From positions 3,968,001 through 4,032,000 of the forward strand of contig NC_016631.1 in NCBI RefSeq assembly GCF_000178955.2: a stretch of 64,000 nt of DNA, given 5' to 3'. The notes beneath the pieces were generated by a model. It was not told the origin of the DNA. It ran no database searches and saw nothing but the letters and a program-made list of their open reading frames with translations. Positions 1 to 7,939 of this stretch are shown here, piece after piece. The stretch is from Granulicella mallensis MP5ACTX8 (GTDB lineage Bacteria; Acidobacteriota; Terriglobia; Terriglobales; Acidobacteriaceae). The first letter of the stretch is position 1. Each line of letters opens with the position of its first letter. Position numbers and translations under genes: made by a program.

Positions 1-27
1 TTCTGTGGGGTTTCCGAAAAATAAAGA

Positions 28-53
28 AAGAGGCGGCCCGAAGGCCGCCTCTT
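28..53 (-). terminator. Factor-independent terminator of the gene at 76
   Basis: An 11-bp GC-rich stem (arms 28-38 and 43-53) closes a CGAA loop. Read on the minus strand it lies 22 bases past the stop codon of the neighbouring gene and runs into a T-rich stretch (complement of 12-27). Confidence 0.8.
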
Positions 54-75
54 CTGTTGTCCCAAAAACTCTCGA

Positions 76-1041
76 CTACTTGACTACCGACTGGAACAGC
101 GGCGAGCCCAGAAGGCTGGCAAACTGGCCATCCGAGGAAGAAAAGTCCACGGTCAGCGTACCGGCGGCGGAGTCGATCTTCGTCTCGTCCATCGCCGACT
201 TCTCGATAGGCGAACCTGAGGTCTGCTTCATGATGGCTACGCCCTTCATCAGGGTCGCCACGGTCGCGGCCGTAATCGTGTCCGACATCACAACCGACAT
301 ATTGAAGCGAACACCGTTGGTGAACTCCATCGTGTAGCGGGAGCTCCTCATACGGTTCTTCACCGTATCGTAGTCCGCCAGCTGCGCGGCCTCGCCCAGG
401 GCGCTCTTCATCATGGTCTGTGTGCCCTTCTGGTCCAGCAGGCTCCAGACGGCGCGATTGTCCACAATCGCCATCTCGTTCATCATGTCGCTGTTCTGCA
501 GGAAGTTCGGGGTCAAACCGTCACGCGCATCCAGTGCAGCCTTCACAGCCTCGTGGTCGCCGAAGACCATCGTCGTCTGGTTGAGGAACACGACGCTCAT
601 GCCGCCCGAGCCCATGGGATAGACGCTGTTGTTGCGAATCATCATCGGCTTGGTCTTCTGCTTGGCAAAGTTGGCCATAATGGCCTGGGTCTGGAACTGA
701 CCCTGCGCCACGCCAACGATTCGCGTACCGGCTCCGCCGGGTGCATTGAAGGCCGCAAAGGCCAGCGTTTCGGCATCCTGGTCGACCTTGAGTCCTGAGG
801 TCTTCAGCGCCGTCTCCAGTCGCTTCAACTCAGGCGGCAGCACGCGATCCTTCAACTGCATCGCCGCAGGAGAGTTCTGCATGGCCCTGTAGTCAACCAC
901 GATAATCTGCTGTACATCTTTCGGAATCGACGACCGCGCATCCCCACCCAGTTGGGCAGCCTGGACCGCCATCGGTGCCATTGCCATAGCCGCCATTGCG
1001 GCTACCGCCGTTCCGTACTTCCAATTCTTCCAGATCGTCAC
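76..1041 (-). CDS. Exported protein of unknown function
   Basis: A 321-residue protein that I do not recognise. The GTG at 1041 is preferred: GGAG stands about 9 bases upstream, and the protein then opens with a basic n-region (WKNWK) followed by an Ala/Met-rich hydrophobic stretch ending VQAAQ, a Sec signal peptide. Reading on to 1131 would place about 30 Arg-rich residues before it, which is unlikely. The mature part has no cysteines of note and no catalytic motif I can name; it alternates short hydrophobic strands with polar helices, so a periplasmic or surface role is inference. It is followed by a strong terminator and lies 97 bases downstream of the ftcD-like gene on the same strand, so co-transcription is possible. 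Confidence 0.75.
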   Translation of the reverse strand: MTIWKNWKYGTAVAAMAAMAMAPMAVQAAQLGGDARSSIPKDVQQIIVVDYRAMQNSPAAMQLKDRVLPPELKRLETALKTSGLKVDQDAETLAFAAFNAPGGAGTRIVGVAQGQFQTQAIMANFAKQKTKPMMIRNNSVYPMGSGGMSVVFLNQTTMVFGDHEAVKAALDARDGLTPNFLQNSDMMNEMAIVDNRAVWSLLDQKGTQTMMKSALGEAAQLADYDTVKNRMRSSRYTMEFTNGVRFNMSVVMSDTITAATVATLMKGVAIMKQTSGSPIEKSAMDETKIDSAAGTLTVDFSSSDGQFASLLGSPLFQSVVK

Positions 1042-1138
1042 GTTTGTGCTCTCCAAAAGGCGCGCGATTCCGCGCACCCGTCTTATTCTTGCGTGAATCC
1101 ACCCGAGCCGCAAGCGAAATCTCCGGTGCAATCTGGCT

Positions 1139-2086
1139 CTATGGCCAGTCCAACGGCTGTTTCAGCCGCCGCTCGAGCACCTTCCGCTCTGGATCGAAGT
1201 TAATGGTTTGACGTACCCACTCGGCGTTCGGCTCATAGGCTTCTTCAGGAATTAATCCAATGACTTCGCCTTCGCAGATCTCAGCGCCATGCCGTTTTGC
1301 GACCTCTTCCACCGTCGCATGGACCTTGGTCATCGGAGTCCGCTGAAAATCGGTGATGTTCATGCTCACCTGGGCCCGGCCATTGGCCATGACGCCCATC
1401 GCCTTCACCCCGAACAAACCGCCGTTCGACGCTCGAATCTCCCGCGCAATCGCCCGCGCCAGGCTTACATCCGGCTGCTGCAGGTAGATATTGTAAGCAA
1501 TCAGGAATTTACGAGCCCCCACGGCACTGGCCCCCGCGGTCGAGTGCAGCTCCGGACCGCCGATATCTGGCCGCCGGGTCGCATCCTTAACCGATTCGCG
1601 CAGCAACCCCTCGAACTGACCCCGGCGCACATCCTCGAGGTTCACGCGGTCAGGCCTCGCGGCGGCAGCCTCGTAGAAATACACCGGCACCCCAAAACGC
1701 CGCCAGATGGCCATCCCCGCCTGTCGGGCCAGCATGACACACTGCACCAGGGAGAGTCCGCTCACCGGAACGAAAGGAACCACGTCCGCCGCTCCGATAC
1801 GAGGGTGCACCCCCGTCTGCTGCGTCAGGTCGATCAACTGAGCCGCCTTGCCGACTCCCCGCACCGCAGCCTCGACGACGGCCTCAGGAGAACCCGCAAT
1901 CGTCACCACGGAGCGGTTGTGGTCCGCATCCCGCGACCAGTCCAGCAGGTGTACCCCGTCGACGCGCATCGCGCGGATGATCGCCTCCAGCTTTCCCGCG
2001 TCGAGCCCCTCCGAAAAGTTCGGAACGCACTCGATGATCTGCGGTACTGTCGATGCCTCTCCGTTGCTGTGCTTTTCGTCTGTCAA
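1139..2086 (-). CDS. ftcD: Glutamate formimidoyltransferase
   Basis: Transfers the formimino group between formimidoylglutamate and tetrahydrofolate, the last step of one histidine degradation route. The family signature IIECVPNFSEG opens the domain, followed by HNRSVVT and GVHPRIGAADVVPFVP, all typical of the FTCD N-terminal and middle subdomains; the cyclodeaminase half of the animal enzyme is absent, as usual in bacteria. No ATG lies close to the domain start. I chose the TTG at 2086, which has AAGGA just upstream and gives 315 residues. A longer frame to 2221 would translate a dispersed repeat (Lys/Ser-rich KKSKSKSK) and the end of the next gene, so it is rejected. Start uncertain by about 15 residues. 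Confidence 0.9.
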   Translation of the reverse strand: MTDEKHSNGEASTVPQIIECVPNFSEGLDAGKLEAIIRAMRVDGVHLLDWSRDADHNRSVVTIAGSPEAVVEAAVRGVGKAAQLIDLTQQTGVHPRIGAADVVPFVPVSGLSLVQCVMLARQAGMAIWRRFGVPVYFYEAAAARPDRVNLEDVRRGQFEGLLRESVKDATRRPDIGGPELHSTAGASAVGARKFLIAYNIYLQQPDVSLARAIAREIRASNGGLFGVKAMGVMANGRAQVSMNITDFQRTPMTKVHATVEEVAKRHGAEICEGEVIGLIPEEAYEPNAEWVRQTINFDPERKVLERRLKQPLDWP

Positions 2087-2091
2087 CTGGT

Positions 2092-2132
2092 CCTTGCTTT
2101 TGCTCTTGCTTTTCTTTCTGTCATTCCCGCAG
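2092..2132. repeat. Family A palindromic repeat, half copy
   Basis: The pyrimidine-rich arm (TTGC/TTTTC run, then GTCATTCCCGCAG) matches arms of the complete copies near 11.4 and 43.0 kb. No second arm follows. It sits just upstream of the ftcD start. Confidence 0.6.
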
Positions 2133-2198
2133 ACCGGGGTCCCCAGAGAGCGTTCTTTGCTCGCTGGGGTGGAGCGAATCTGCTTCCCCCCGCAGCTT

Positions 2199-2930
2199 CT
2201 ACTTCCACCAGCTATAGCCAATCGACATCTGCAGGCTCACATTTACGCCCGGGTTCTTGTCGCCGAGGCTGGCGCTCGAGATATGCACCGCATTCGCGCT
2301 GAAGTCGATTGAGCGGCGCGGTTTGACGAAGTAGTGAACGCCTGCGCCTCCCTGCGGCGTAAAGTTCCACACGCTGGTGTTCGCCTGCGGGCCTGTCTGC
2401 GTCGGATCGCCCGCGTTCAGGTTGCCCACAGCGGGATACTTATGGTTCGTCCAGACCACACCGCCGGCCGCCTGCACCCACGGCATAAGACGCCTGCCGT
2501 GCGTAAAGTTCCAGCGCACCATGATCGGGGTAATGCTGGCTCCCGTGTAGGTACCGCCTACGGTGTAGGGATTGCTGCACTGGGCCGCGACCGTTGCGCC
2601 CGTGGGGCAAGCGAGCCGCTGAAACTTCGGCGTATACGACTGCCAGAACGGAAAGACTTCGACGGCGTACTCAACGTTTCCCTTGAAAAGGCCTGTGCCG
2701 ATCTCCGGGGTAAGGATCTTGCCGGCATGTCCACCGACGAGCAGGAAGCTATAGTCGGTCCGGTCCTGCAGACCTACACCGCCCTGCAGCAGCGCGCCGT
2801 AGTCCCACGAGGTATTCGAGGCGGCATCCGCCACCGGCGAGTTAGCCAGGTGAGCCTGGGCTCCGGCTGGTACGCCGATTGCCAGCGCAAACACACATAC
2901 GACACGACCCACAAACTGCTCAAACTTCAT
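2199..2930 (-). CDS. PagL-like acyloxyacyl hydrolase (lipid A 3-O-deacylase family)
   Basis: Predicted outer-membrane beta-barrel enzyme that removes an acyl chain from lipid A. The ATG at 2930 has GAGGAG upstream and gives 243 residues beginning with a Sec signal peptide (MKFEQF, hydrophobic core, GAQA). The C-terminal part carries the family motif HISSASLGDKNPGVN, which supplies the catalytic His and Ser of PagL; alternating hydrophobic residues and a C-terminal aromatic (YSWWK) fit a small barrel. An acidic third catalytic residue would be expected nearby and is not clear by eye. It is separated from upstream yebC by a hairpin, so it probably has its own promoter. Family assignment is firm; actual lipid A activity is inferred. 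Confidence 0.8.
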   Translation of the reverse strand: MKFEQFVGRVVCVFALAIGVPAGAQAHLANSPVADAASNTSWDYGALLQGGVGLQDRTDYSFLLVGGHAGKILTPEIGTGLFKGNVEYAVEVFPFWQSYTPKFQRLACPTGATVAAQCSNPYTVGGTYTGASITPIMVRWNFTHGRRLMPWVQAAGGVVWTNHKYPAVGNLNAGDPTQTGPQANTSVWNFTPQGGAGVHYFVKPRRSIDFSANAVHISSASLGDKNPGVNVSLQMSIGYSWWK

Positions 2931-2945
2931 TCCACTCCTCACAGT

Positions 2946-2975
2946 CGAAAGCCGCCATTGGAATGGCGGCTTTCG
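2946..2975 (-). terminator. Terminator hairpin after yebC
   Basis: Perfect 14-bp inverted repeat (arms 2946-2959 and 2962-2975) 27 bases past the yebC stop on the minus strand and just before the pagL-like start. No long T run follows, so attenuation is also possible. Confidence 0.65.
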
Positions 2976-3001
2976 CATCTTCCAAACATGAGATGCACTA
3001 G

Positions 3002-3742
3002 CTAAGCCGAAATCGTCTCTTCATTCATATCGAAGTTCGAATACACGTTCTGCGTGTCGTCGAGGTCTTCGATGGCATCCAGCAACCGCGACATCGCCGT
3101 AGCCGTCGTGCCTTCGAGCTTGGTATAGGTCGAAGCGATCATCGTCACTTCGGCGTGCTCCGGGGTCATCTTCGCGGCCTTGAGAGCCTCGACAACAGCC
3201 TCGTAGTCCTTGGGCGACGTAATGATCTCCCAGTTCTCGCCCTCGTCGCTCAGATCGTCGGCGCCGGCCTCGAGGACCACCTCGGTGATCTTCTCCTCGT
3301 CAGCCACCGCCTTCGCGACCACGATGACACCCTTCTTCGAGAACATATAGCCCACCGAGCCGGTTTCGCCGAGGTTGCCGCCGTTCTTCGAGAAGGCGTG
3401 GCGAATCTCGCTCGCAGCGCGATTGCGGTTATCGGTCAGCACTTCGACGATGACCGCGACGCCACCCGGGCCATAGCCCTCATAGGTGATCTCTTCGTAG
3501 GCCGCGCCTTCCAGCTCGCCGGTACCCTTCTGGATCGCCCGTTTGATGTTGTCGGCCGGCATGTTCTCGGCCTTGGCCGCAGCAATAGCGCCGCGCAGGC
3601 GGGGATTACCGTCCGGATCGCCTCCGCCGCCCTTGGCAGCGATGGTGATTTCCTTGATCAGACGCGTGAAGATCTTGCCGCGCTTGGCATCGAGCGCGCC
3701 CTTTTTATGCTTAATTGTCGCCCATTTTGAGTGGCCGGACAT
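3002..3742 (-). CDS. yebC: YebC/PmpR family protein
   Basis: Member of the TACO1/YebC family, cytoplasmic proteins reported as transcriptional regulators and, more recently, as translation factors acting on difficult sequences. The start [14 protein letters not shown] is the invariant N-terminus, so ATG 3742 is certain; GAGG lies 9 bases upstream. The length of 246 residues is standard. Conserved family blocks are visible: [31 protein letters not shown] and GSVGYMF. In many genomes yebC sits beside ruvC; here it does not. Its 3' end is closed by a hairpin, so it appears monocistronic. Confidence 0.97.
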   Translation of the reverse strand: MSGHSKWATIKHKKGALDAKRGKIFTRLIKEITIAAKGGGGDPDGNPRLRGAIAAAKAENMPADNIKRAIQKGTGELEGAAYEEITYEGYGPGGVAVIVEVLTDNRNRAASEIRHAFSKNGGNLGETGSVGYMFSKKGVIVVAKAVADEEKITEVVLEAGADDLSDEGENWEIITSPKDYEAVVEALKAAKMTPEHAEVTMIASTYTKLEGTTATAMSRLLDAIEDLDDTQNVYSNFDMNEETISA

Positions 3743-3925
3743 CGAGTGAACCTCTACTACCTGTGAAATCGTATCCGCTTGAAAAGGCACGCCAGCAGCG
3801 GCCATCCATGCGTCTTCGTCGTTCGCGATTGTAGCATGTAGAGGCTAAGTTTTTCGCCTCTTCAACCCTTCGCCCGGCGTCACGAGGCCGTTGCGGTGCC
3901 TCCGCAAAATGCGTATTCTCGAAAA

Positions 3926-3942
3926 GTAACACCTTGTAACAC
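3926..3942 (+). promoter_or_regulatory. Candidate operator of the toxin-antitoxin pair
   Basis: Two direct copies of GTAACAC (3926-3932 and 3936-3942) start exactly 10 bases apart, one helical turn, 15 bases before the antitoxin start. RHH antitoxins usually autoregulate through such short repeats. Inference only. Confidence 0.35.
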
Positions 3943-3957
3943 ATAGGGGCACCCGAC

Positions 3958-4242
3958 ATGGCTACAGCTTCTACAACCAGTCTGAAGCTCGATCTCGAGC
4001 TAAAAAAACGCGTGCAGCATTTAGCCGAATCGAGACGCAGAAGCTCCCACTGGCTCATGATTGATGCCATTGAAACGTATGTCGATCGCGAAGAAAAGCG
4101 AGAAGAATATCGCCAGGCCGGCCTTGCCGCCTGGAACAACTACCAGACCACAGGCCTGCACCTGACGGCAGAAGAGGCCGATAGCTGGCTTGCAAAATTG
4201 GAAAATGGCGAAAAGGCCAAAGCTCCTAAATGCCACGTCTAA
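3958..4242 (+). CDS. RHH (CopG-like) antitoxin
   Basis: A 94-residue protein with an N-terminal ribbon-helix-helix: a short strand (TTSLKLDLELKKRV) followed by two helices containing RRSSHWLMIDAIETYV, the typical DNA-binding arrangement of ParD/CopG antitoxins. The C-terminal half is charged and likely wraps the toxin. It overlaps the toxin gene by 13 bases, a classic antitoxin-first order implying translational coupling. AGGGG stands about 9 bases before the ATG. Expected role: neutralise the ParE-like partner and repress the operon through nearby repeats. Confidence 0.88.
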   Translation: MATASTTSLKLDLELKKRVQHLAESRRRSSHWLMIDAIETYVDREEKREEYRQAGLAAWNNYQTTGLHLTAEEADSWLAKLENGEKAKAPKCHV

Positions 4243-4523
4243 TCTGGTCACCTGAAGCCGTTGAGGATTTAGTTCGCCTGCACGCTTTTCTGGTAACCAA
4301 GAGCCCTGATGCGGCCAGACGCGCTATCAAGGCAATTCGTCAGCAGGTAAAGCCTCTGGCACGGCACCCTGAAGCTGGCCGATTCATTGAGGACATGCTG
4401 CCAGAGTTCATGGAATGGTTCATTGAATTCGGCAGCAGCGGCTATCTTGCCCTCTACCACTTCGATGGCAAAAAGGTCGTCATTCTGGCTGTTCGTCATG
4501 GACTTGAAGCAGGGTATCAATAG
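4230..4523 (+). CDS. RelE/ParE superfamily toxin
   Basis: A 97-residue protein of the RelE/ParE fold. Family marks visible are WSPEAVEDL at the N-terminus, ARRAIKAIRQQV, the LARHPEAGR loop, and C-terminal LYHFDGKKVVILAVRHGLE, where the Arg-His matches the end of ParE toxins. ParE members poison DNA gyrase while RelE members cut mRNA; sequence alone does not separate them here, though the RHH partner favours ParE. The ATG overlaps the antitoxin by 13 bases. No second copy is seen in the window. Confidence 0.88.
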   Translation: MPRLIWSPEAVEDLVRLHAFLVTKSPDAARRAIKAIRQQVKPLARHPEAGRFIEDMLPEFMEWFIEFGSSGYLALYHFDGKKVVILAVRHGLEAGYQ

Positions 4524-4524
4524 A

Positions 4525-4548
4525 CAAAGCGGCCACTGACCGCCTTTG
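4525..4548. terminator. Bidirectional hairpin between parE and lysA
   Basis: Arms 4525-4532 and 4540-4548 pair with a one-base bulge in the 35-bp gap between convergent genes. Weak but well placed. Confidence 0.4.
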
Positions 4549-4558
4549 CCTGGATTAG

Positions 4559-5830
4559 TTATATGAGCTCCGCAGCCAGCAGATCGTCCAGCGTTTCCCG
4601 TCTCCGGATGAGCCTCGCCCTGCCCTGCTCGACCAGCACCTCTGCCGGCCGGACACGCGTGTTGTAGTGCGAAGCCAGCGACATCCCATAGGCTCCCGCG
4701 TCCAGCAGCACTACCAGGTCGCCCTGGCGAAGCTCCTGCGTCTCGCGGTCGCGGGCAAAGAAATCGCCACTCTCGCAGACCGGCCCGACGATATCCGCCA
4801 CCTGGACCGCGCGCTCGTCCTTCACCACCGGCACGATCTCGTGGTGTGCCTGGTAGAGCGCCGGACGTATCAGGTCGTTCATCGCGGCATCGGTAATCAC
4901 AAAGTGCTTCTTGCCGTTCTGCTTCGTATAGAGCACCCGTGTCAGCAGCGCCCCCGCCTGGGCCACCAGAAACCGTCCCGGCTCCAGCAGCAGGTGTGCG
5001 TTCAACCCGTCGAGCACCTCGCGCAGCGCCCTGGCATACTCCGCCACCCGCGCCGCCGGATCGAACTCCGCCTTGCCGTACTCGATACCAAACCCACCGC
5101 CCGCATCGACATAGCGAATATCCATACCATCGCCGCGCAGGTCTTCGACGAGCGACCGCACCCGCCGCACCGCCTCCGCAAACGGCTCGACGCTACGAAT
5201 CTGCGAGCCGATATGCACACTCACGCCCGCCGGCTCGATGCCCTGCATCCGCACCGCGCGCTGGTAGACCTCACGCGCGCGTTCAATCGCAATCCCAAAC
5301 TTATGCTCGCGCAGACCGGTGGAGATATACGGATGCGTCTCCGCAAAGACATCGGGATTCACCCGCAGCGCAATCCGCGCGATCTTGCCCAGAGCCTGCG
5401 CGCGCTCTGCCAGAACCTCAAGCTCGGCCTCGCTCTCGACGTTGAACAGCAGAATCCCCGCGTCCAGCGCGGCGTCCATCTCCCACGCCTGCTTGCCGAC
5501 GCCCGAGAAGACAACGCGCCCCAGAGCCTCAGGAGCAGCCCGGCGAACCCGCTCCAGCTCTCCCCCCGAGACGATGTCAAAGCCGCAGCCCAACTCGCCC
5601 AGCATGCGCATGACGGCCAGCGAAGAGTTGGCCTTCACTGCGTAGCAGATCGTATGCAGCACACCGGCAAACTCCTGCTGCAACATCCGCGCGCGCTCTG
5701 CGATGGCGTCGCCTGAGTAGACATAGAGCGGCGTGCCGAACTGCGCTGCCAACTCACTGAGGTCAGCGCCTGAACACTCCAGGCGCGACCCGGCATAGAC
5801 AAAAGGACGAGGGGAAGAGATCGAACTCAC
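4559..5830 (-). CDS. lysA: Diaminopimelate decarboxylase
   Basis: PLP enzyme making L-lysine from meso-diaminopimelate, the last step of lysine synthesis. The alanine-racemase-like barrel shows YAVKANS with the PLP lysine, VHIGSQI, the phosphate-binding GGGFG, and PGRFLV; the C-terminal domain shows GPVCESGDFFA with the catalytic cysteine and DAGAYGMSLASHYN. The GTG at 5830 overlaps the stop of the upstream PspC gene in a GTGA junction and gives 423 residues, the normal length; a frame running to 5893 would be read inside the neighbour. Translational coupling to the PspC gene follows from the overlap. Confidence 0.95.
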   Translation of the reverse strand: MSSISSPRPFVYAGSRLECSGADLSELAAQFGTPLYVYSGDAIAERARMLQQEFAGVLHTICYAVKANSSLAVMRMLGELGCGFDIVSGGELERVRRAAPEALGRVVFSGVGKQAWEMDAALDAGILLFNVESEAELEVLAERAQALGKIARIALRVNPDVFAETHPYISTGLREHKFGIAIERAREVYQRAVRMQGIEPAGVSVHIGSQIRSVEPFAEAVRRVRSLVEDLRGDGMDIRYVDAGGGFGIEYGKAEFDPAARVAEYARALREVLDGLNAHLLLEPGRFLVAQAGALLTRVLYTKQNGKKHFVITDAAMNDLIRPALYQAHHEIVPVVKDERAVQVADIVGPVCESGDFFARDRETQELRQGDLVVLLDAGAYGMSLASHYNTRVRPAEVLVEQGRARLIRRRETLDDLLAAELI

Positions 5831-6147
5831 GAAGCAGTTGCACCTGTGGCCTGTGACGGCTGCACGTACTGAAGATTCGGCATCAGTATCCATGCGATGA
5901 AGTAACCAAGAATAGGACTACCCGCGCCGCACAACACCACCAGGCAAAGTACGATCCTCACCAGGGTGACGTCCCAGCCGTAGTGCTGCGCAAAACCCGC
6001 GCAAACACCTGCAATCATGCGGCCCTCGCGCGGACGGACAAGGCGTCCCTGCGGAGCGGAAAAGGGTTCATAAGCGAAGGGATTGCCACAACTGCTGCAA
6101 AACTTCGCGCTGGAATTTGTTGAATTACTGCATGCCGTGCAAACCAT
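5827..6147 (-). CDS. PspC-domain protein with N-terminal zinc ribbon
   Basis: A 106-residue membrane protein. Residues 3-22 form a zinc ribbon with two CxxC pairs (CTAC and CSSC). The PspC domain follows (about 35-95): REGRMIAGVCAGFAQHYGWD, then a hydrophobic helix VRIVLCLVVLCG and a second segment GYFIAWILMPN. PspC proteins take part in envelope stress signalling, but this ribbon-fused form occurs widely without other psp genes and its job is unknown. It overlaps lysA by 4 bases, and no pspA/pspB is nearby. Confidence 0.88.
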   Translation of the reverse strand: MVCTACSNSTNSSAKFCSSCGNPFAYEPFSAPQGRLVRPREGRMIAGVCAGFAQHYGWDVTLVRIVLCLVVLCGAGSPILGYFIAWILMPNLQYVQPSQATGATAS

Positions 6148-6215
6148 CGTGGCCTCCCACTAAACTCATTGTTTCATACGGCTAATGAGTGCTCGTGGTT
6201 CCATAGCGCGAAGCC

Positions 6216-7439
6216 TTACTTCCCCGTAAACGGCGTCTTCTGATACTTCCTCGCCGCCTCTGCCTGCGACTGGTCCCCACCCGACGCCGCAGCCATCTGG
6301 TACATCTGCACCGCCTTGGCGCGATCATGCAACAGGTCATACATCTCGCCCGCATTCAACTGCGCGCGCTTACGCAGCCAGTCGCTGCAATTGGTCTGCA
6401 TGGCGGCCTGCATGTACCCTTCCGCCGCAGCGTGAATGTCGTTGTATCCCCGCTGCGTATCGGCCAGGCCAAACCACGCCATCTGCAGACGCGGGTCCAC
6501 GAAGTACCCGGGCTTCTGCGCCAACTCAAGCACATGTTTGTACGCCTCGATGGCCTGCAATCCCTGCCCCGAATCCTTCAACAGGTTCGCCACCTCAAGC
6601 TGAAAGAGGTAGTCGTGCGGATACTGCTCCGCCAGCCCGCGCTGCGTCTGCAACGCCTCGGCATAGCGGCCATCGTGCCGCAGAAACAGCGACAGCGTCG
6701 TGCGCGACTCGATACCTGTAATCACGCCATGCGCCGCAGCGTCGCGCAGCATGTCGAGACCCTTTTCCTTCGATCCGCCCACGCCCATGATGCCCACCAT
6801 GAGCCGCACAAAGCGCGGCAGGCTCGCCACCGCAAACTGCTGAATGCCGATCGCCATCTTCGCATCCGCATACTGCGGATCGATCTTCAGCGCGGCTTCA
6901 CTGTCGTTGCGCGCCTCGTACCCCTGCTTCGCCGCGGAGGCAAACGAGTGGTCCACCAGCGTAATAAACGCCGAGTGCATACCATGCGCATAGCCCCGCG
7001 CAAAGTAGGCGTTCTTATCGTTCGGATTGTTCTTGATCCGCGCGTCGCACATCGCGATGACCTTGTCGGTCAGCGAGTTGATCTGGTCGCGCGTCGCCTG
7101 CGGAACCTCTACCTCGCGCTTGGTCGAAAGAAAGCTGTCATGCGCGTAGTAGGTCGTATCGAGCAAGTCCTGGTGGTAAAGCTCGCGGAAGATCGTCGCC
7201 ATCAGCACGTAGTTCCAGGACATCGGCTCCTGGGGATGCTGTTGCGTAGCCTGGTTGAAGTACTTCAGCGCACCGTCGTAGTCGAGGTTGTAGAAGCGCT
7301 CATACCCCTGCCGCACGACGGGGTCGAGGTTCAGGGGGTCGGTATGCGCCGCAGCCTGCGCCCTGCAGTTCGCAGCCATCCCACCCAGGGTCATGACCGC
7401 CATAAGGACTGCCAGCACCACACGCCGACTTCGACTCAC
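6216..7439 (-). CDS. Exported tetratricopeptide-repeat protein
   Basis: 407-residue periplasmic TPR protein of unknown partner. The GTG at 7439 has AGGAGG 9 bases upstream and gives SRSRR followed by a hydrophobic core and a cleavage site near CRAQA, a Sec signal peptide; the open frame continues upstream to 7949 without signal or motif and is antisense to the next gene, so it is rejected. Helical repeats are visible: YERFYNLDYDGALKYFNQAT near 40, NAYFARGYAHG near 130, RYAEALQTQRGLAEQYP near 255 and a C-terminal series. Such proteins in Acidobacteria often scaffold envelope complexes; here that is inference. It is divergent from the CcmI-like operon. Confidence 0.85.
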   Translation of the reverse strand: MSRSRRVVLAVLMAVMTLGGMAANCRAQAAAHTDPLNLDPVVRQGYERFYNLDYDGALKYFNQATQQHPQEPMSWNYVLMATIFRELYHQDLLDTTYYAHDSFLSTKREVEVPQATRDQINSLTDKVIAMCDARIKNNPNDKNAYFARGYAHGMHSAFITLVDHSFASAAKQGYEARNDSEAALKIDPQYADAKMAIGIQQFAVASLPRFVRLMVGIMGVGGSKEKGLDMLRDAAAHGVITGIESRTTLSLFLRHDGRYAEALQTQRGLAEQYPHDYLFQLEVANLLKDSGQGLQAIEAYKHVLELAQKPGYFVDPRLQMAWFGLADTQRGYNDIHAAAEGYMQAAMQTNCSDWLRKRAQLNAGEMYDLLHDRAKAVQMYQMAAASGGDQSQAEAARKYQKTPFTGK

Positions 7440-7577
7440 CAGTAGAAACCTCCTGCCGCTCCACCCGGTTTCAGGCGAAAGGGCAACCGCAGATACACTA
7501 TACCTTCGACGCACGAAAATCGGCGCCGGCTTTCTCCCGCCGCCACTCCAGGTCTGCGCCGAACCGAGGCCGCTGCT

Positions 7578-7850
7578 ATGAACACCCAGATCATCCTCTC
7601 CGTCACGCTCCTCTCCATCGGCTGCTTCGCCTACATCTTCTGGCCGCAGCAAAGGCTGGCGGCCGTCGTAGAAAAGACTCGCCTCGACTACCTGCGCGAG
7701 CGCAAAGAGGTCGTCTACGACAACCTGCGCGACCTGAACTTCGAATACCGCGCAGGAAAGTACCCGGAAGACGACTACGCGAGACAGCGCGCCTCTCTGG
7801 AAGCGGAAGCAGCATTGATCCTGAATGAGATGGATTCCCTCGGCGGCTAG
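7578..7850 (+). CDS. Small membrane-anchored CcmI-like protein
   Basis: 90 residues: one N-terminal membrane helix (IILSVTLLSIGCFAYIFW) followed by a charged coiled-coil-like helix. The pattern YDNLRDLNFEYRAGKYPEDDY resembles the N-terminal part of CcmI/CycH, the apocytochrome chaperone of cytochrome c maturation, which has a helix, 'L.EL..E...G.ls..eY', and then TPRs. The TPR half is missing, so it is a stub-like form often found in non-proteobacteria. GAGG lies 8 bases before the ATG. It leads an operon with the two following genes. The ccmBCD genes are 32 kb away in this window. Confidence 0.8.
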   Translation: MNTQIILSVTLLSIGCFAYIFWPQQRLAAVVEKTRLDYLRERKEVVYDNLRDLNFEYRAGKYPEDDYARQRASLEAEAALILNEMDSLGG

Positions 7851-7852
7851 AG

Positions 7853-7925
7853 CAGGGTTCAGGGCCCAGCAAACTTTTCTTTGCATTCTGAACCCTAAGC
7901 CCTCAGCCCTGGCCCCTCGCTCCTG
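7853..7925. repeat. Intergenic ACCCTAAGCCCT-type repeat
   Basis: A CT-rich segment with GGGTTCAGGGCCC, GAACCCTAAGCCCT and similar units that can pair with one another. A related arrangement of the same short units lies at about 20588-20665. Confidence 0.4.
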
Positions 7926-7939
7926 AAGTATCCTTAGTT

